A stretch of DNA of 64,000 nucleotides from Pseudooceanicola batsensis HTCC2597 (lineage in GTDB: Bacteria; Pseudomonadota; Alphaproteobacteria; Rhodobacterales; Rhodobacteraceae). A program made the translations under genes and the position numbers. This document shows positions 33,663 to 42,658 of this stretch, one piece after another. Every line of letters begins with the position of its first letter. Position 1 is the stretch's first letter. The notes under the pieces are model-generated. The model was given only the letters and a program-made list of their open reading frames with translations. It ran no database searches and was not told the DNA's origin. The stretch is from contig NZ_AAMO01000008.1 of assembly GCF_000152725.1 (NCBI RefSeq), positions 1 through 64,000 on the forward strand. The letters are read 5' to 3'.

Positions 33663-34535
33663 ATGACCAAACCGAACCTGCGGGCCGCGCTCGATGCCGG
33701 CACCTTCATCTGTGCTCCGGGCATCCACGACATGATCTCGGCCGTCATTGCCAACAAGGTCGGGTTCGACTTCATCTACTTCTCGGGCTACTGGGGCACG
33801 GCCTCGGCCGAAGGTCTGCCGGATGCGGGGATCACCACCTATTCCGAGATGCTCAAGCGCCTGACGATCCTGGGCCGCACATCGGAAGCCGGAATCATCG
33901 CGGATGCCGACACCGGCTTTGGCGGCCTGCTGAACGTCGATCAGACGGTGCGGGGTTACGAACGCGCGGGCGCTGCGGCGATCCAGATCGAGGATCAGGA
34001 GTTTCCGAAGAAATGCGGGCACACGCCATTCAAGCGGGTAATCCCTGCGGCGGAGATGGTGCAGAAGATCAAGGTCGCCGGCGCGGCTCGTGAAAACGCG
34101 CAGGAGACGCTGATCATCGCCCGGACCGACGCCAAGGCGATGGAAGGCTTCGACAAGGCCGTGGAGCGGGGGCTGAGGTATCGCGACGCCGGAGCCGATG
34201 TCATCTTCGTCGAAGCGCTGGATACCGAGGAAGAAATGCGAAAAGCATGCGAGAGGATCGACGCGCCGATGATCGCCAACATGGCCGACGGCGGCCGGAC
34301 CCCGATCCTGAAGGTCGAGACACTGCGCGACATCGGCTACGATCTGGCGATCTTTCCTGCGATCTCCGGCCTCGCGGCGGCGGCGGCCGTGGAGAAGGCG
34401 CTTGTGACCCTCAAGGAGACCGGGACGTCCCAGTCGGCCGACGTGCCGCTCTTCGATTTCGAGGAATTCAACCGGCTGATCGGGTTTCCGGAGGTCTGGG
34501 AGTTCGAGAAGAAATGGGGCTCGGCGGGGGCTTGA
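33663..34535 (+). CDS. Isocitrate lyase/PEP mutase family protein
   Basis: 290-residue single-domain TIM barrel. Family marks are VGFDFIYFSGYWGTAS, the Mg-binding IIADADTGFGGLLNV, IQIEDQEFPKKCGHTPFKRV with the catalytic Cys loop (KKCGH), and RTDAKAMEGFDKAVERGLRY. The KKCGH loop indicates C-C bond cleavage as in 2-methylisocitrate or dimethylmalate lyase rather than P-C chemistry. It starts 8 bp after the GntR gene and is probably co-transcribed. Together with TctCBA and the SDR it suggests breakdown of an imported hydroxy- or alkyl-malate-like acid. Confidence 0.87.
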   Translation: MTKPNLRAALDAGTFICAPGIHDMISAVIANKVGFDFIYFSGYWGTASAEGLPDAGITTYSEMLKRLTILGRTSEAGIIADADTGFGGLLNVDQTVRGYERAGAAAIQIEDQEFPKKCGHTPFKRVIPAAEMVQKIKVAGAARENAQETLIIARTDAKAMEGFDKAVERGLRYRDAGADVIFVEALDTEEEMRKACERIDAPMIANMADGGRTPILKVETLRDIGYDLAIFPAISGLAAAAAVEKALVTLKETGTSQSADVPLFDFEEFNRLIGFPEVWEFEKKWGSAGA

Positions 34536-34621
34536 TCCTGCGCGGCGCCCCGCCAGTGAACGTGGAGCGGCCCGGCGCGGCAGGGCCCGGCCAACCTCTC
34601 GCGGCCGCGTGAGCGGCCCCG

Positions 34622-34660
34622 CGGATCCCGGCCGGGATCGGAGTGTCCGGCCGGGATCCG
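34622..34660. terminator. Large hairpin between convergent genes
   Basis: CGGATCCCGGCCGG (34622-34635) and CCGGCCGGGATCCG (34647-34660) form a perfect 14-bp stem with an 11-base loop between the lyase and the HisD-like gene. No T-run is present on either side. Its position between convergent ends suggests a bidirectional transcription barrier. Confidence 0.5.
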
Positions 34661-34670
34661 ACGGAGGATG

Positions 34671-35981
34671 TCATTCGGCAGCGTTGCCGTAGGGTACGTT
34701 CCTGCCACCGTAGCGCCGCACCCGGACGTTGCATTGTTCGGCATGGCCCACGAAGCCCTCGAGCAGGCACAGACGGGATCCGTAGGCACCGATCTCGGCC
34801 GCCGCGTCGTCGCTGGTGATCTTCTGATAGCTGTGCGTCTTCAGGAATTTGCCGACCCACAATCCACCGGTGTACCGCCCCGCCTTCTTGGTCGGCAGCG
34901 TGTGATTGGTGCCGATCACCTTGTCGCCGTTCGCGACATTCGTCCGCGGTCCGAGGAACAGCGCACCGTAGGAGGTCATGTTGTCGAGGAACCAGTCGTC
35001 CCGGTCGGTCATGACCTGCACGTGTTCCGAGGCGATATCGTTGGCGACGTCGAGCATCTCGTCATAGGTGTCGCAGACGATGACCTCGCCGTAGTCCTCC
35101 CAGCTCTTCGCGGCGGTGTTGGCAGTCGGCAGGATCTTCAGGATGCGGTCGATCTCGTCCAGCGTCTCCCGGGCCAGCTTTTCGGAATTCGTCAGAAGGA
35201 CGGCGGGGCTGTCATAGCCGTGTTCGGCCTGCCCCAGAAGATCGGTCGCGCAGAGCTCGGCGTCCACCGTCTCGTCGGCGATGACCATCGTCTCGGTCGG
35301 TCCGGCGAACAGGTCGATGCCGACACGGCCGTAGAGCTGCCGCTTGGCTTCGGCGACGAAGGCGTTGCCGGGACCGACCAGCATGTCCACCGGGTCGATG
35401 GTTTCGGTTCCGATCGCCAGGGCCCCGACGGCCTGAATGCCGCCGAGGACATAGATTTCATGTGCGCCGCCAAGATGCATGGCGGCAATCACCGCCGGGT
35501 TGGGTTCGCCCTTGAAGGGCGGCGTCGCGGCGGCGATGCGCGGCACCCCGGCAACTGTTGCAGTGAGGACGGACATGTGGGCCGAAGCCACCATGGGAAA
35601 CTTGCCCCCCGGCACGTAGCAGCCGACAGACTGGACGGGGATGTTCTTGTGACCCAGGATCACGCCCGGCATCGTTTCGACCTCGACGTCGGTCATCGAA
35701 GCGCGCTGCGCTTCCGCAAAGCGTCTGACCTGTGCCTGGGCGAACCTGATGTCCTCCATGTCGCGGGTCGAGACCTTCTGTACCAGCGCCTCGATCTCGG
35801 AGGGCGACAGCCGGAACGAGGGCGGGGTATAGCTGTCGAATTTCTCCGACAGGTCGCGCACGGCGGCGTCGCCACGTGTCTCGATATCCGTCAGCGTTGC
35901 TTCGACCGTCTCGCGCACCTTCGAGGCGTCGCCCTTGCGGTCGGCTTCGGATTTGCCACGTTTGAGATACGTGATCGCCAT
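34671..35981 (-). CDS. HisD-family dehydrogenase, probably catabolic
   Basis: 436-residue member of the histidinol dehydrogenase family. [39 protein letters not shown] and [17 protein letters not shown] bind [18 protein letters not shown] supplies Gln/His zinc ligands; ASEHVQVM holds the Glu-His catalytic pair. [26 protein letters not shown] replaces the GPNHTLPTxGxARF-type loop of true HisD and is like the sulfopropanediol dehydrogenase (HpsN) group. The gene ends a leftward operon with a sugar-type ABC transporter, with no other his genes. It probably oxidises an imported hydroxy compound to an acid in two steps. Confidence 0.85.
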   Translation of the reverse strand: MAITYLKRGKSEADRKGDASKVRETVEATLTDIETRGDAAVRDLSEKFDSYTPPSFRLSPSEIEALVQKVSTRDMEDIRFAQAQVRRFAEAQRASMTDVEVETMPGVILGHKNIPVQSVGCYVPGGKFPMVASAHMSVLTATVAGVPRIAAATPPFKGEPNPAVIAAMHLGGAHEIYVLGGIQAVGALAIGTETIDPVDMLVGPGNAFVAEAKRQLYGRVGIDLFAGPTETMVIADETVDAELCATDLLGQAEHGYDSPAVLLTNSEKLARETLDEIDRILKILPTANTAAKSWEDYGEVIVCDTYDEMLDVANDIASEHVQVMTDRDDWFLDNMTSYGALFLGPRTNVANGDKVIGTNHTLPTKKAGRYTGGLWVGKFLKTHSYQKITSDDAAAEIGAYGSRLCLLEGFVGHAEQCNVRVRRYGGRNVPYGNAAE

Positions 35982-36007
35982 GTCTTGTCCTTTCAGTTGA
36001 AGTCGTG

Positions 36008-36994
36008 TCAGCCGATGTCCGGGGCTTCACGTCCGCGCGTCAGCTGGGAGATCGTGACGGCCAGGATCAGTGCTCCACCATTGAACACGTTCGTCACCCA
36101 AAGTGGAATGCCGAGCATCGTAAGACCGGTGATTCCGGTCCCCAGGAAGTAGACGGCAACCATCGCGCCCCAGGGGTTGAAGCGCCCCGGCATGATCGTG
36201 GTCGACCCCAGGAAGGCGGCCGCGAAGGCCGGCAGGAGATAGTTCAGGCCGGAATAGGGGTCTGCCGAACCCAGAACCCCGGCATATAGGATGCCCGCGC
36301 AGGAGGCGACGACAGACGACGCCACCAAGGCCCCGACACGCACCCGTTCGACCGCGATTCCGTTCAGCCGTGCGACCTCTCTCCCCCGGCCGACGAACAG
36401 CAGGCGCCGCCCGAGCGGCGTGTAGTCGAAGACGTACCACAGGATGACCACGGCCGCGAAAGCGTAGTAGAACGCATAGGGCACACCGAAGAGGCGCCCC
36501 CCCACGACCGACATGATCAGGGCATTGTCGATGCCGCCGATCGTCGATGACTTGGTGAACCACTGCACGACACCGGAGATCAGCGAGGTCGAGCCCAGCG
36601 TGACCACCAGCGAGGGAATCCGCACATAGACGATAAAGAAGGCGTGGAAGAGACCCACGACCACACCGGCCAGGACCGCCAGCAACAGGCACAGCAGGAT
36701 GGGCAGGCCCGCCCAGGCGTTCAGCACGGCGATGAGGCAGGACGACAGGGTCATCACCGCGCCGACCGAGAGGTCGTAATCGCCGGAAGTCAGCGGAATG
36801 ATGATGGCCAGGGCCAGCAGGGCCGCCGGCGCGTAGGAGGCGAAGAGGATCGAAAAATTGCCCCACCTCGGGAACGAATTCGGCAGCGCCAGGCTGAAGC
36901 CGATGATCAGTAGCGCCCAGACGACCAGCAGGGCATAGCGTTCGAAAAGGCGCATCCGCCGGGCGGCGGCATGGGCGCGGGCTTGTGTGGTCAT
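36008..36994 (-). CDS. Ribose-type ABC transporter permease (RbsC family)
   Basis: 328-residue permease with about ten membrane spans. [20 protein letters not shown] is the conserved GGIDLSVG-like segment, with DYDLSVG here, and [30 protein letters not shown] is the C-terminal RbsC motif. The ATG at 36994 overlaps the ATPase stop (ATGA). It forms the channel for the substrate delivered by the binding protein at 38594. Confidence 0.9.
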   Translation of the reverse strand: MTTQARAHAAARRMRLFERYALLVVWALLIIGFSLALPNSFPRWGNFSILFASYAPAALLALAIIIPLTSGDYDLSVGAVMTLSSCLIAVLNAWAGLPILLCLLLAVLAGVVVGLFHAFFIVYVRIPSLVVTLGSTSLISGVVQWFTKSSTIGGIDNALIMSVVGGRLFGVPYAFYYAFAAVVILWYVFDYTPLGRRLLFVGRGREVARLNGIAVERVRVGALVASSVVASCAGILYAGVLGSADPYSGLNYLLPAFAAAFLGSTTIMPGRFNPWGAMVAVYFLGTGITGLTMLGIPLWVTNVFNGGALILAVTISQLTRGREAPDIG

Positions 36995-38589
36995 GTCGGG
37001 CTCCGGTCTGAGTTCTCGAGCGAGGCGTAGCAAGCCTGGGTGATGTGATCTTTGCTCACCTGCGATCCGGTCAGTTCGCGCACCACCCGGCCACGGGCGA
37101 AGACGAGGACGCGGTCGCAGATACGCGCCAGCTGCTCGGCATCGGACGAGGCGCAGAGCACGGACATGCCGGTCTCGGCCTCGGCGGCGATGGCATCGAA
37201 GATGCGCGCGCGGGTCCCGACGTCGACCCCCTGGGTCGGCTCGTCAAGCAGCAGCAGGCGAGGCTTGCGCTTCATCCAGCGGGCGATCAGCACCTTTTGT
37301 GCATTGCCGCCGGAAAGCGCGGCGAGAGGCAGGTCGGGATCGTTCGGACGCACCTCGTAGGCGTCGCCCAGTCGTTTTGCCTCATTCCGCATGCCGCGAT
37401 TGCGCAGCAGACCGCCCCGGAACCAGTCGGAGACATCGGGCAGCAGCATGTTGTCGGCGATCGACAGACTGGGCACGCCGCTCTGCGCCTCGCGGTCGCC
37501 CGGCAGCAAGGCCAGGTTTTCGGCAATGGCCTTGGCCGGGGTCATCCCGGGCAGCGCCAGCTGTCGTCCGTCGATAGTCAGCTCGCCCGCCGTGGCAGGG
37601 CTGGCGCCGAACACCAGATAGGGAATGCGGTCGTAACCCGCTCCGATCAGGCCGGTGAGACCAATGACCTCGCCCTTGCCGATGTCCAGCGAAAAGGGTG
37701 CGATCCCATCCGCCTCGACGGACGTGATGGACAGGCCGGGGGCAAAGGCGGTCGCCTCGTTGGTTCGTTCCTCGGCGGGGGCGAGTGACCGGCCGATGAT
37801 CAATTCGATCATGTCGTCATGGCTGGCACTCGCGGTTTCGACCTCTCCGGAGACGCGCCCGTCACGCAGGATCGTGGCGCGGTCCGTGATCTCCATGACC
37901 TCGTCGATGTCGTGCGAGATAAAGAGAACGGACGACCCGCTGGCCGCGATCTCTCTCATCAGCTTGAACAGCCGCGCGACGCCTTCCTCGGGCAGGAATG
38001 GCGTGGGTTCATCGAGAAGCACGAGCCCCGGCTTGCCGGTCGCTTCGCAGCCTTCACGGATTTCCTCGAAGGCGCGGACGATGGCCAGCAGGGCGCGGTT
38101 CACCGCGCTCAGTTCATCGACACGCCGCCATTGGGGAATGTCCAGCCCGTAACGGTCCAGCACCGCCTGCCCCTCGGCCCGCTCGCGACGCCAGTTCAGA
38201 TGCATCCCCGGAGACAGGGCGATCTGTTTCAGCCGCAGGTTTTCGAGCACCGTCAGCGACGGCAGCAACCCGAGGTTCTGGTGCACGAAGCTCATGCCGA
38301 GACGGCGGAAATCGGAAGACGACAGAGGCAGGGAGACCTCTTCGCCGTTGAAGGTCATGCGCCCGCCGGGATCGGGCGCGTGATAGCCTGCAAGCACCTT
38401 GATCAGGGTCGATTTCCCTGATCCGTTGGTTCCGAGCAGGCCATGGATCTCTCCCGGCCTGACCTCGAGCGTCACGTGGTCGAGCGCCCGGGTGGCCCGG
38501 AAGGTCTTGGATATGCCCTCCAGCCGCAGGGTCGGCGACCCCCCGAGGGGGGCCGCGTTGGTCGATAGTTCGCCAGTTGCCGCAGTCAC
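36991..38589 (-). CDS. Ribose-type ABC transporter ATP-binding protein (RbsA family)
   Basis: 532-residue double ATPase. Domain 1 has Walker A GLLGTNGSGKSTLIKVL and Walker B LVLLDEPTPF, but its signature reads ELSAVNRALLAIVRAF rather than LSGGQ. Domain 2 lacks a classical Walker A (LTGLIGAGYDRIPYLVFG) but keeps ALSGGNAQKVLIARWM and LLLLDEPTQGVDVG, as usual in this family. The GTG at 38589 is chosen because upstream in-frame codons overlap the binding-protein gene in a shadow frame. It is co-transcribed with rbsB- and rbsC-like genes. Confidence 0.88.
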   Translation of the reverse strand: MTAATGELSTNAAPLGGSPTLRLEGISKTFRATRALDHVTLEVRPGEIHGLLGTNGSGKSTLIKVLAGYHAPDPGGRMTFNGEEVSLPLSSSDFRRLGMSFVHQNLGLLPSLTVLENLRLKQIALSPGMHLNWRRERAEGQAVLDRYGLDIPQWRRVDELSAVNRALLAIVRAFEEIREGCEATGKPGLVLLDEPTPFLPEEGVARLFKLMREIAASGSSVLFISHDIDEVMEITDRATILRDGRVSGEVETASASHDDMIELIIGRSLAPAEERTNEATAFAPGLSITSVEADGIAPFSLDIGKGEVIGLTGLIGAGYDRIPYLVFGASPATAGELTIDGRQLALPGMTPAKAIAENLALLPGDREAQSGVPSLSIADNMLLPDVSDWFRGGLLRNRGMRNEAKRLGDAYEVRPNDPDLPLAALSGGNAQKVLIARWMKRKPRLLLLDEPTQGVDVGTRARIFDAIAAEAETGMSVLCASSDAEQLARICDRVLVFARGRVVRELTGSQVSKDHITQACYASLENSDRSPT

Positions 38590-38593
38590 GAGG

Positions 38594-39700
38594 TTATTCC
38601 AGGCCCCAAAGCTTAGCGAAACCGGATACGTAGGCATCGCCATAGCCGGTGTCGAACTCCGCCGGCGTTCCGGCGTCCGTGGCGTTCGATTCATCGAAGA
38701 TGTAGAACGGCACATTGAGCTTGTCCGGAACCGGCAGACCGCAGAGATCGCGCATGTGGCCATCCACCGTGGCGTAGGCGATCCAGTCGAGGCTCTCGCC
38801 GATATCCATCGACACGGCGCCCTGCTGGATGAAGTCGAGCACGAAGGGCGTGCCGTTGAACGTCGCCACCTTGACCTGGCCCAGCTTGCCGGTCAGGCGC
38901 AGCGCGGGCACGACGAACTGTGACATGGAGTCGTAGATCGGGACGACCACGTCGATGTCGGGATCCGCCTGCAGCGCGGACTGGACCGAGGGCTGGATCT
39001 TGGTGCCCCATTCCGCGACCCCTACGTTGATCTCCTGCGCGATCTCGCAGTCGGGGCAGTTTTCGGCCAGTTCTTCGGTGAAGCCATCGACCAGCGGGAT
39101 CGTCGGGGGCACCTCGCGCGAGACGATCAGCGCGACGCGGCCCTTGCCGTCGGTGTTGACGGTGATCCAGTTGGCGAGGATGCGACCGATTTCGTTGAAA
39201 CCGATGGGGAGAGAGCTGGAGAGAAGCGGATTCGGTTCGAAGCTGGGGTCGTAGAAATGCGAGGTCATCACCTTGATGCCGGCCTCGTTCGCCGCCTTGA
39301 TCTGCGGTTCGACCGTGTCCGGCGAGATCCCCGAGATCAGGTCGATCACGTCGAACCCGTCGCGCACGGCATAGTCGAAGCCCTGCACCCACTGGCTGGG
39401 CTGGCCCTGGTTTTCCCACTCCACGACCTCGAGCCCGATCTTGTCACCGACGGTCTTCATGCGATCGATGATCCCTTTGAGGAAGGGATTGGCCGAGTTG
39501 TTCGGGATCGACAGCATCTTTTTCCCGGCGGCGCACTGCTTGATGTCGAAAGGCTCACCCGGGGCGACGAATTCTGGCTTGGATGTGTAGGCGGACAGTC
39601 TTTCCTTTGCGCGCGCCATGCCGTCTTGCGCGAGGGAAAGGGTCGGGGCAACGATCATCGCGGCTGCGGCGATCAGTGTCGTCGTGCGTAACTTGGTCAT
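38594..39700 (-). CDS. Ribose-type periplasmic binding protein
   Basis: 368-residue Peripla_BP_4-type receptor. The signal peptide MTKLRTTTLIAAAAMIVAPTLSLAQ follows the ATG at 39700, which has a strong AGGAGG. PNNSANPFLKGIIDRM, DVIDLISGISPDTVEPQIKAANEAGIKVM and DIDVVVPIYDSMSQFVVPAL are typical lobes. It is the first gene of the leftward transporter-dehydrogenase operon and carries the LacI-type palindrome upstream. The ligand is likely a polyol, sugar acid or similar hydroxy compound. Confidence 0.9.
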   Translation of the reverse strand: MTKLRTTTLIAAAAMIVAPTLSLAQDGMARAKERLSAYTSKPEFVAPGEPFDIKQCAAGKKMLSIPNNSANPFLKGIIDRMKTVGDKIGLEVVEWENQGQPSQWVQGFDYAVRDGFDVIDLISGISPDTVEPQIKAANEAGIKVMTSHFYDPSFEPNPLLSSSLPIGFNEIGRILANWITVNTDGKGRVALIVSREVPPTIPLVDGFTEELAENCPDCEIAQEINVGVAEWGTKIQPSVQSALQADPDIDVVVPIYDSMSQFVVPALRLTGKLGQVKVATFNGTPFVLDFIQQGAVSMDIGESLDWIAYATVDGHMRDLCGLPVPDKLNVPFYIFDESNATDAGTPAEFDTGYGDAYVSGFAKLWGLE

Positions 39701-39755
39701 CGGAATACCTCCTGTTTGCCGGTCGATCGTCTTTCGCGACTCTATCCAGCGAGTT

Positions 39756-39769
39756 TGAATACGCATTCA
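39756..39769. promoter_or_regulatory. LacI-type operator, copy 1
   Basis: TGAATACGCATTCA has 5-bp dyad arms (TGAAT/ATTCA) and a CG centre, as common in LacI-family operators. It lies between the binding-protein gene and the divergent lacI gene. An exact reverse-complement copy is at 44763-44776 and a 13/14 copy at 49756-49769. Confidence 0.7.
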
Positions 39770-39857
39770 CATCTTTGCCATAGGGTTTCGATCTGTCAAT
39801 GATCCTGAGCACAGATTGTACATCCGGCCCTGCGCGGGCGCTGAAGAACGAGTGACG

Positions 39858-40874
39858 ATGCCCAGAAAACCACGAGTGACCTCATTTGATGTGGCACGGG
39901 CTGCCGGCGTATCCCAGCCCGCGGTTTCACGGGCCTTCAACCCGAAGGCGAGCATCACCAAGGAAAAGCGCGACCGCGTTCTGGCGGCGGCGCGAGAGCT
40001 CGGCTACGTGCCCAATGTCTTCGCCTCTTCGCTGTCGAAGAGATCCAGCAAGATGGTGGCGGTGATCAGCGGCAACCTGAACAATCCCTTTTATTCCGAA
40101 AGCCTTCAGGTCTTCGTGGAAAACTTTCAGAGAACCAGTCGGCAGGTTCTCGCCTTCTCGGTGCAGGATCAGCAAAGCAGCGACGAGGTGATGATGGAGG
40201 CGCTGCGCTACCCGGTGGACGGGATCGTCATGACCTCGGCCAAGGTAACTTCGGAGATGGTCAAGCTCTCCGAGGGGTTGGGCATCCCCGTCGTGATGTT
40301 CAACCGGAGCGTGCCGGGAACGGGGCTGGCGACGGTCCAGTGCGACAACCGCGCGGGCGGCGCCGCGCTGGCCCGGCGGATGGCTGCGGCAGGGGCGCGA
40401 AGCTTTTTGGTCCTGCGCGGGGATCCGCAGGGATCGACCAGCCAGGAACGCGTCGCCGGATTCCGCGACACGCTTGCGGCGCTCGGGCGCCTCGATCTGG
40501 AGGAAATCGAGGGCGGGTCGAATTATTCGGGCGGCTACGCGGCCATCATGAGCCGCTTCAACCGGCCCGCTCCCGACTGGCCGGACGCGATATTCGCAGT
40601 GAACGACATCATGGCGATCGGGTGCGCAGACGCCCTTCGGGGCAATTTCGGGTTGCGTATCCCCGAGGACATCCTGCTGGCGGGGTTCGATGGGATCCGG
40701 GAAGGCCAGCGCCACCCCTACCGTCTCACCACTGTTCGGCAGCCGATCGAGCGCATGGTCAGCGAGACGCTGGATATCCTGGACCAGCCCGATGGTGGAG
40801 AGTCGTCGCTGCGGCTGATCCCCGGGGATCTCATCCCGGGGACCACCGTCAAGGCACGGGGCGAGTTTCTCTGA
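39858..40874 (+). CDS. LacI-family transcriptional regulator
   Basis: 338-residue repressor. The N-terminal helix-turn-helix and hinge are VTSFDVARAAGVSQPAVSRAF and SITKEKRDRVLAAARELGYVPN. The remainder is a periplasmic-binding-like effector domain with AVISGNLNNPFYSESLQVF and PDAIFAVNDIMAIGCADALR. The ATG at 39858 has a weak GAACGAG upstream; GTG at 39852 is possible. It probably binds the three TGAATACGCATTCA-type sites and controls the whole of region D. The effector is probably the ABC substrate or an intermediate. Confidence 0.9.
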   Translation: MPRKPRVTSFDVARAAGVSQPAVSRAFNPKASITKEKRDRVLAAARELGYVPNVFASSLSKRSSKMVAVISGNLNNPFYSESLQVFVENFQRTSRQVLAFSVQDQQSSDEVMMEALRYPVDGIVMTSAKVTSEMVKLSEGLGIPVVMFNRSVPGTGLATVQCDNRAGGAALARRMAAAGARSFLVLRGDPQGSTSQERVAGFRDTLAALGRLDLEEIEGGSNYSGGYAAIMSRFNRPAPDWPDAIFAVNDIMAIGCADALRGNFGLRIPEDILLAGFDGIREGQRHPYRLTTVRQPIERMVSETLDILDQPDGGESSLRLIPGDLIPGTTVKARGEFL

Positions 40875-40880
40875 CGAGGC

Positions 40881-42653
40881 CTATTCGGCCGCGTGCACGC
40901 CCGGGATGAACCCGAAATCGAAGGGTGCCGGCTCTCCGCGCTCCTTCTTGCGGCTGGTGCGAAGCTTTTCTGTCGCAGAACTGTCGAGGACGTTCTTGTC
41001 GGATATCACGACGCCGTAATCCTCTTCGGCCTTCTCTCGCGACACCAGATCGTTCAGCACGTCGGCGAGGACTTTTTCGGGCGCACGTTCGAGCGGATCG
41101 CCCCAGCCGCCGGAGCCGGCGGTGATGAACACGATCCGATCGCCCGGTTCGACCTGCAGGTTGTCAAGCTTCGACTTGATCCTCTCCCGCTCGTCCGACC
41201 CTGCCCGGATCAGCCATTTCGACGAGGTGCCGCCGTGCAAGCCGCCGTTGATGCCCCAAGGGGGGACCACCTCGCGGTCGTCGTGGATCGAAACCGATCC
41301 GGCCTCGAGCACGCAATAGGTCTTCTCGATTCCCGCGCCGCCGCGGTGCAGTCCCGCACCGCCCGCGTCCTTGACCGGCCGATAGCTTTCGACGACCACC
41401 GGATAGTAGTTCTCGATATACTCGATCGGAGTCGCGGAGAAGAGCGGCCACCAGGCATGGCCGTCCAGCCCGTCGCCCCTCGGGCGCCCCGGGACACCGC
41501 CGAAGAGCAGCTCCATCAGCTGGAAGTACTTTCCGTTGCTGTCCTGCCCGGTGAAAATGAAGTGAGGCGAGGTGCCATAGCCCGCGGCCATGGACAGGTG
41601 CGGCGCCTTCTGGCCAAGCGCACCGGCCTGACAGTCGAAGAACCGGGTATGCGTGTTCAGCCGGTTCGACAGCGCCGCCGGGAATTTGGGATTCAGCAGC
41701 GAACCTTCGGGCAGCACGATCTCGAACAGGTCGTAGAAACCTTCGTTGAACATGATCTTCGGGTCGAAGGCCATGATCATGTACACGCCGAAGAACAGCT
41801 TGCAGAGCCCTTCGTGGATATGGAAGTTGATCGGCCCCTCGGCCTGATCGTCCGTCCCCGTCCAGTCGAAGACCGCCGTGTCGCCGCGCCGGTAGATCGA
41901 TAGCTGCATCTTGAACGGACCGTTGCCGACGCCGTCGTCATCCACGTAATCGGTGAATGAGACCGGCTCTTCCGAGATGTACTTGTTGATCAGGACGCGC
42001 ATCGCTTCGCGTGTCCGGTTCAGCAGCAGCCCGCACGAGGCGAGGTAGGTCTCGCGACCGAACCGGTCGCAGATTTCCTGCACCCGCTTCGCCGCCGTCC
42101 GGCAGCCGGCGACCAGCGCCATCAGGTCGGCGCGGTTCATGTCCGGCGTGCGCGTGTTGTTGAGCATGATCTTCAGCACGCCCTCGTTCATCACGCCCTT
42201 TTCGTAGATCTTCACCGGAGGAACCCGGAGCCCTTCTTCCCAGATCGAATACGCATCGGCGGGCATCGAACCGGGGACCTTGCCGCCCACGTCGACCATG
42301 TGGCCGAAGATCGAGGAAAAGCCGACATGCACCCCTTCGTGGAAGATCGGCATCATCACGCACCAGTCGTTGTTGTGCGAGATCGACCCCTTGCAGGCAT
42401 AGGGGTCGTTCCAGACGAAGATGTCGCCTTCGTTGATGTCGGAATATTCCTCGACGATGGCCGGGATGTAGCTTCCGAACTGGCCGACGATCATTCGTCC
42501 CTGGGGGTCGCAGATCATGGGAAATTCGTCATGCTGTTCTCGGATCACGGGCGACAGGGCCACACGGACCACGACGCTGTCCATCTCGAAACGGGCGTTC
42601 AGAAGCGCGTTCTCGATCAGGTCGAGGACAATGGGATCGACGTCTTTTGTCAT
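40881..42653 (-). CDS. HyuB-type subunit of hydantoinase/carboxylase family (pair 3)
   Basis: 590-residue HyuB-family protein, about 50 longer than the other two here. It keeps EEGLRVPPVKIYEKGVM and the C-terminal ITAGSGGWGDP, but the NDPYHGGSHLPD motif reads NDPYACKGSISHNNDWCV and GHMVDVGGKVPG replaces AHVGDIGG. This pattern seems nearer to acetophenone/acetone-carboxylase-type subunits than to hydantoinases, from memory of the families. The ATG at 42653 has GGGGAG 8 bases upstream; a GTG at 42662 overlapping the hyuA3 stop is the alternative. It converges with lacI, 6 bp apart. Confidence 0.88.
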   Translation of the reverse strand: MTKDVDPIVLDLIENALLNARFEMDSVVVRVALSPVIREQHDEFPMICDPQGRMIVGQFGSYIPAIVEEYSDINEGDIFVWNDPYACKGSISHNNDWCVMMPIFHEGVHVGFSSIFGHMVDVGGKVPGSMPADAYSIWEEGLRVPPVKIYEKGVMNEGVLKIMLNNTRTPDMNRADLMALVAGCRTAAKRVQEICDRFGRETYLASCGLLLNRTREAMRVLINKYISEEPVSFTDYVDDDGVGNGPFKMQLSIYRRGDTAVFDWTGTDDQAEGPINFHIHEGLCKLFFGVYMIMAFDPKIMFNEGFYDLFEIVLPEGSLLNPKFPAALSNRLNTHTRFFDCQAGALGQKAPHLSMAAGYGTSPHFIFTGQDSNGKYFQLMELLFGGVPGRPRGDGLDGHAWWPLFSATPIEYIENYYPVVVESYRPVKDAGGAGLHRGGAGIEKTYCVLEAGSVSIHDDREVVPPWGINGGLHGGTSSKWLIRAGSDERERIKSKLDNLQVEPGDRIVFITAGSGGWGDPLERAPEKVLADVLNDLVSREKAEEDYGVVISDKNVLDSSATEKLRTSRKKERGEPAPFDFGFIPGVHAAE

Positions 42654-42658
42654 GGTCT

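Noticed and set aside
34671..35981. Histidine biosynthesis gene hisD
   Set aside because: The family fold is clear, but the diagnostic loop and the operon with a sugar-type ABC transporter point to a catabolic dehydrogenase. No other his gene is present.
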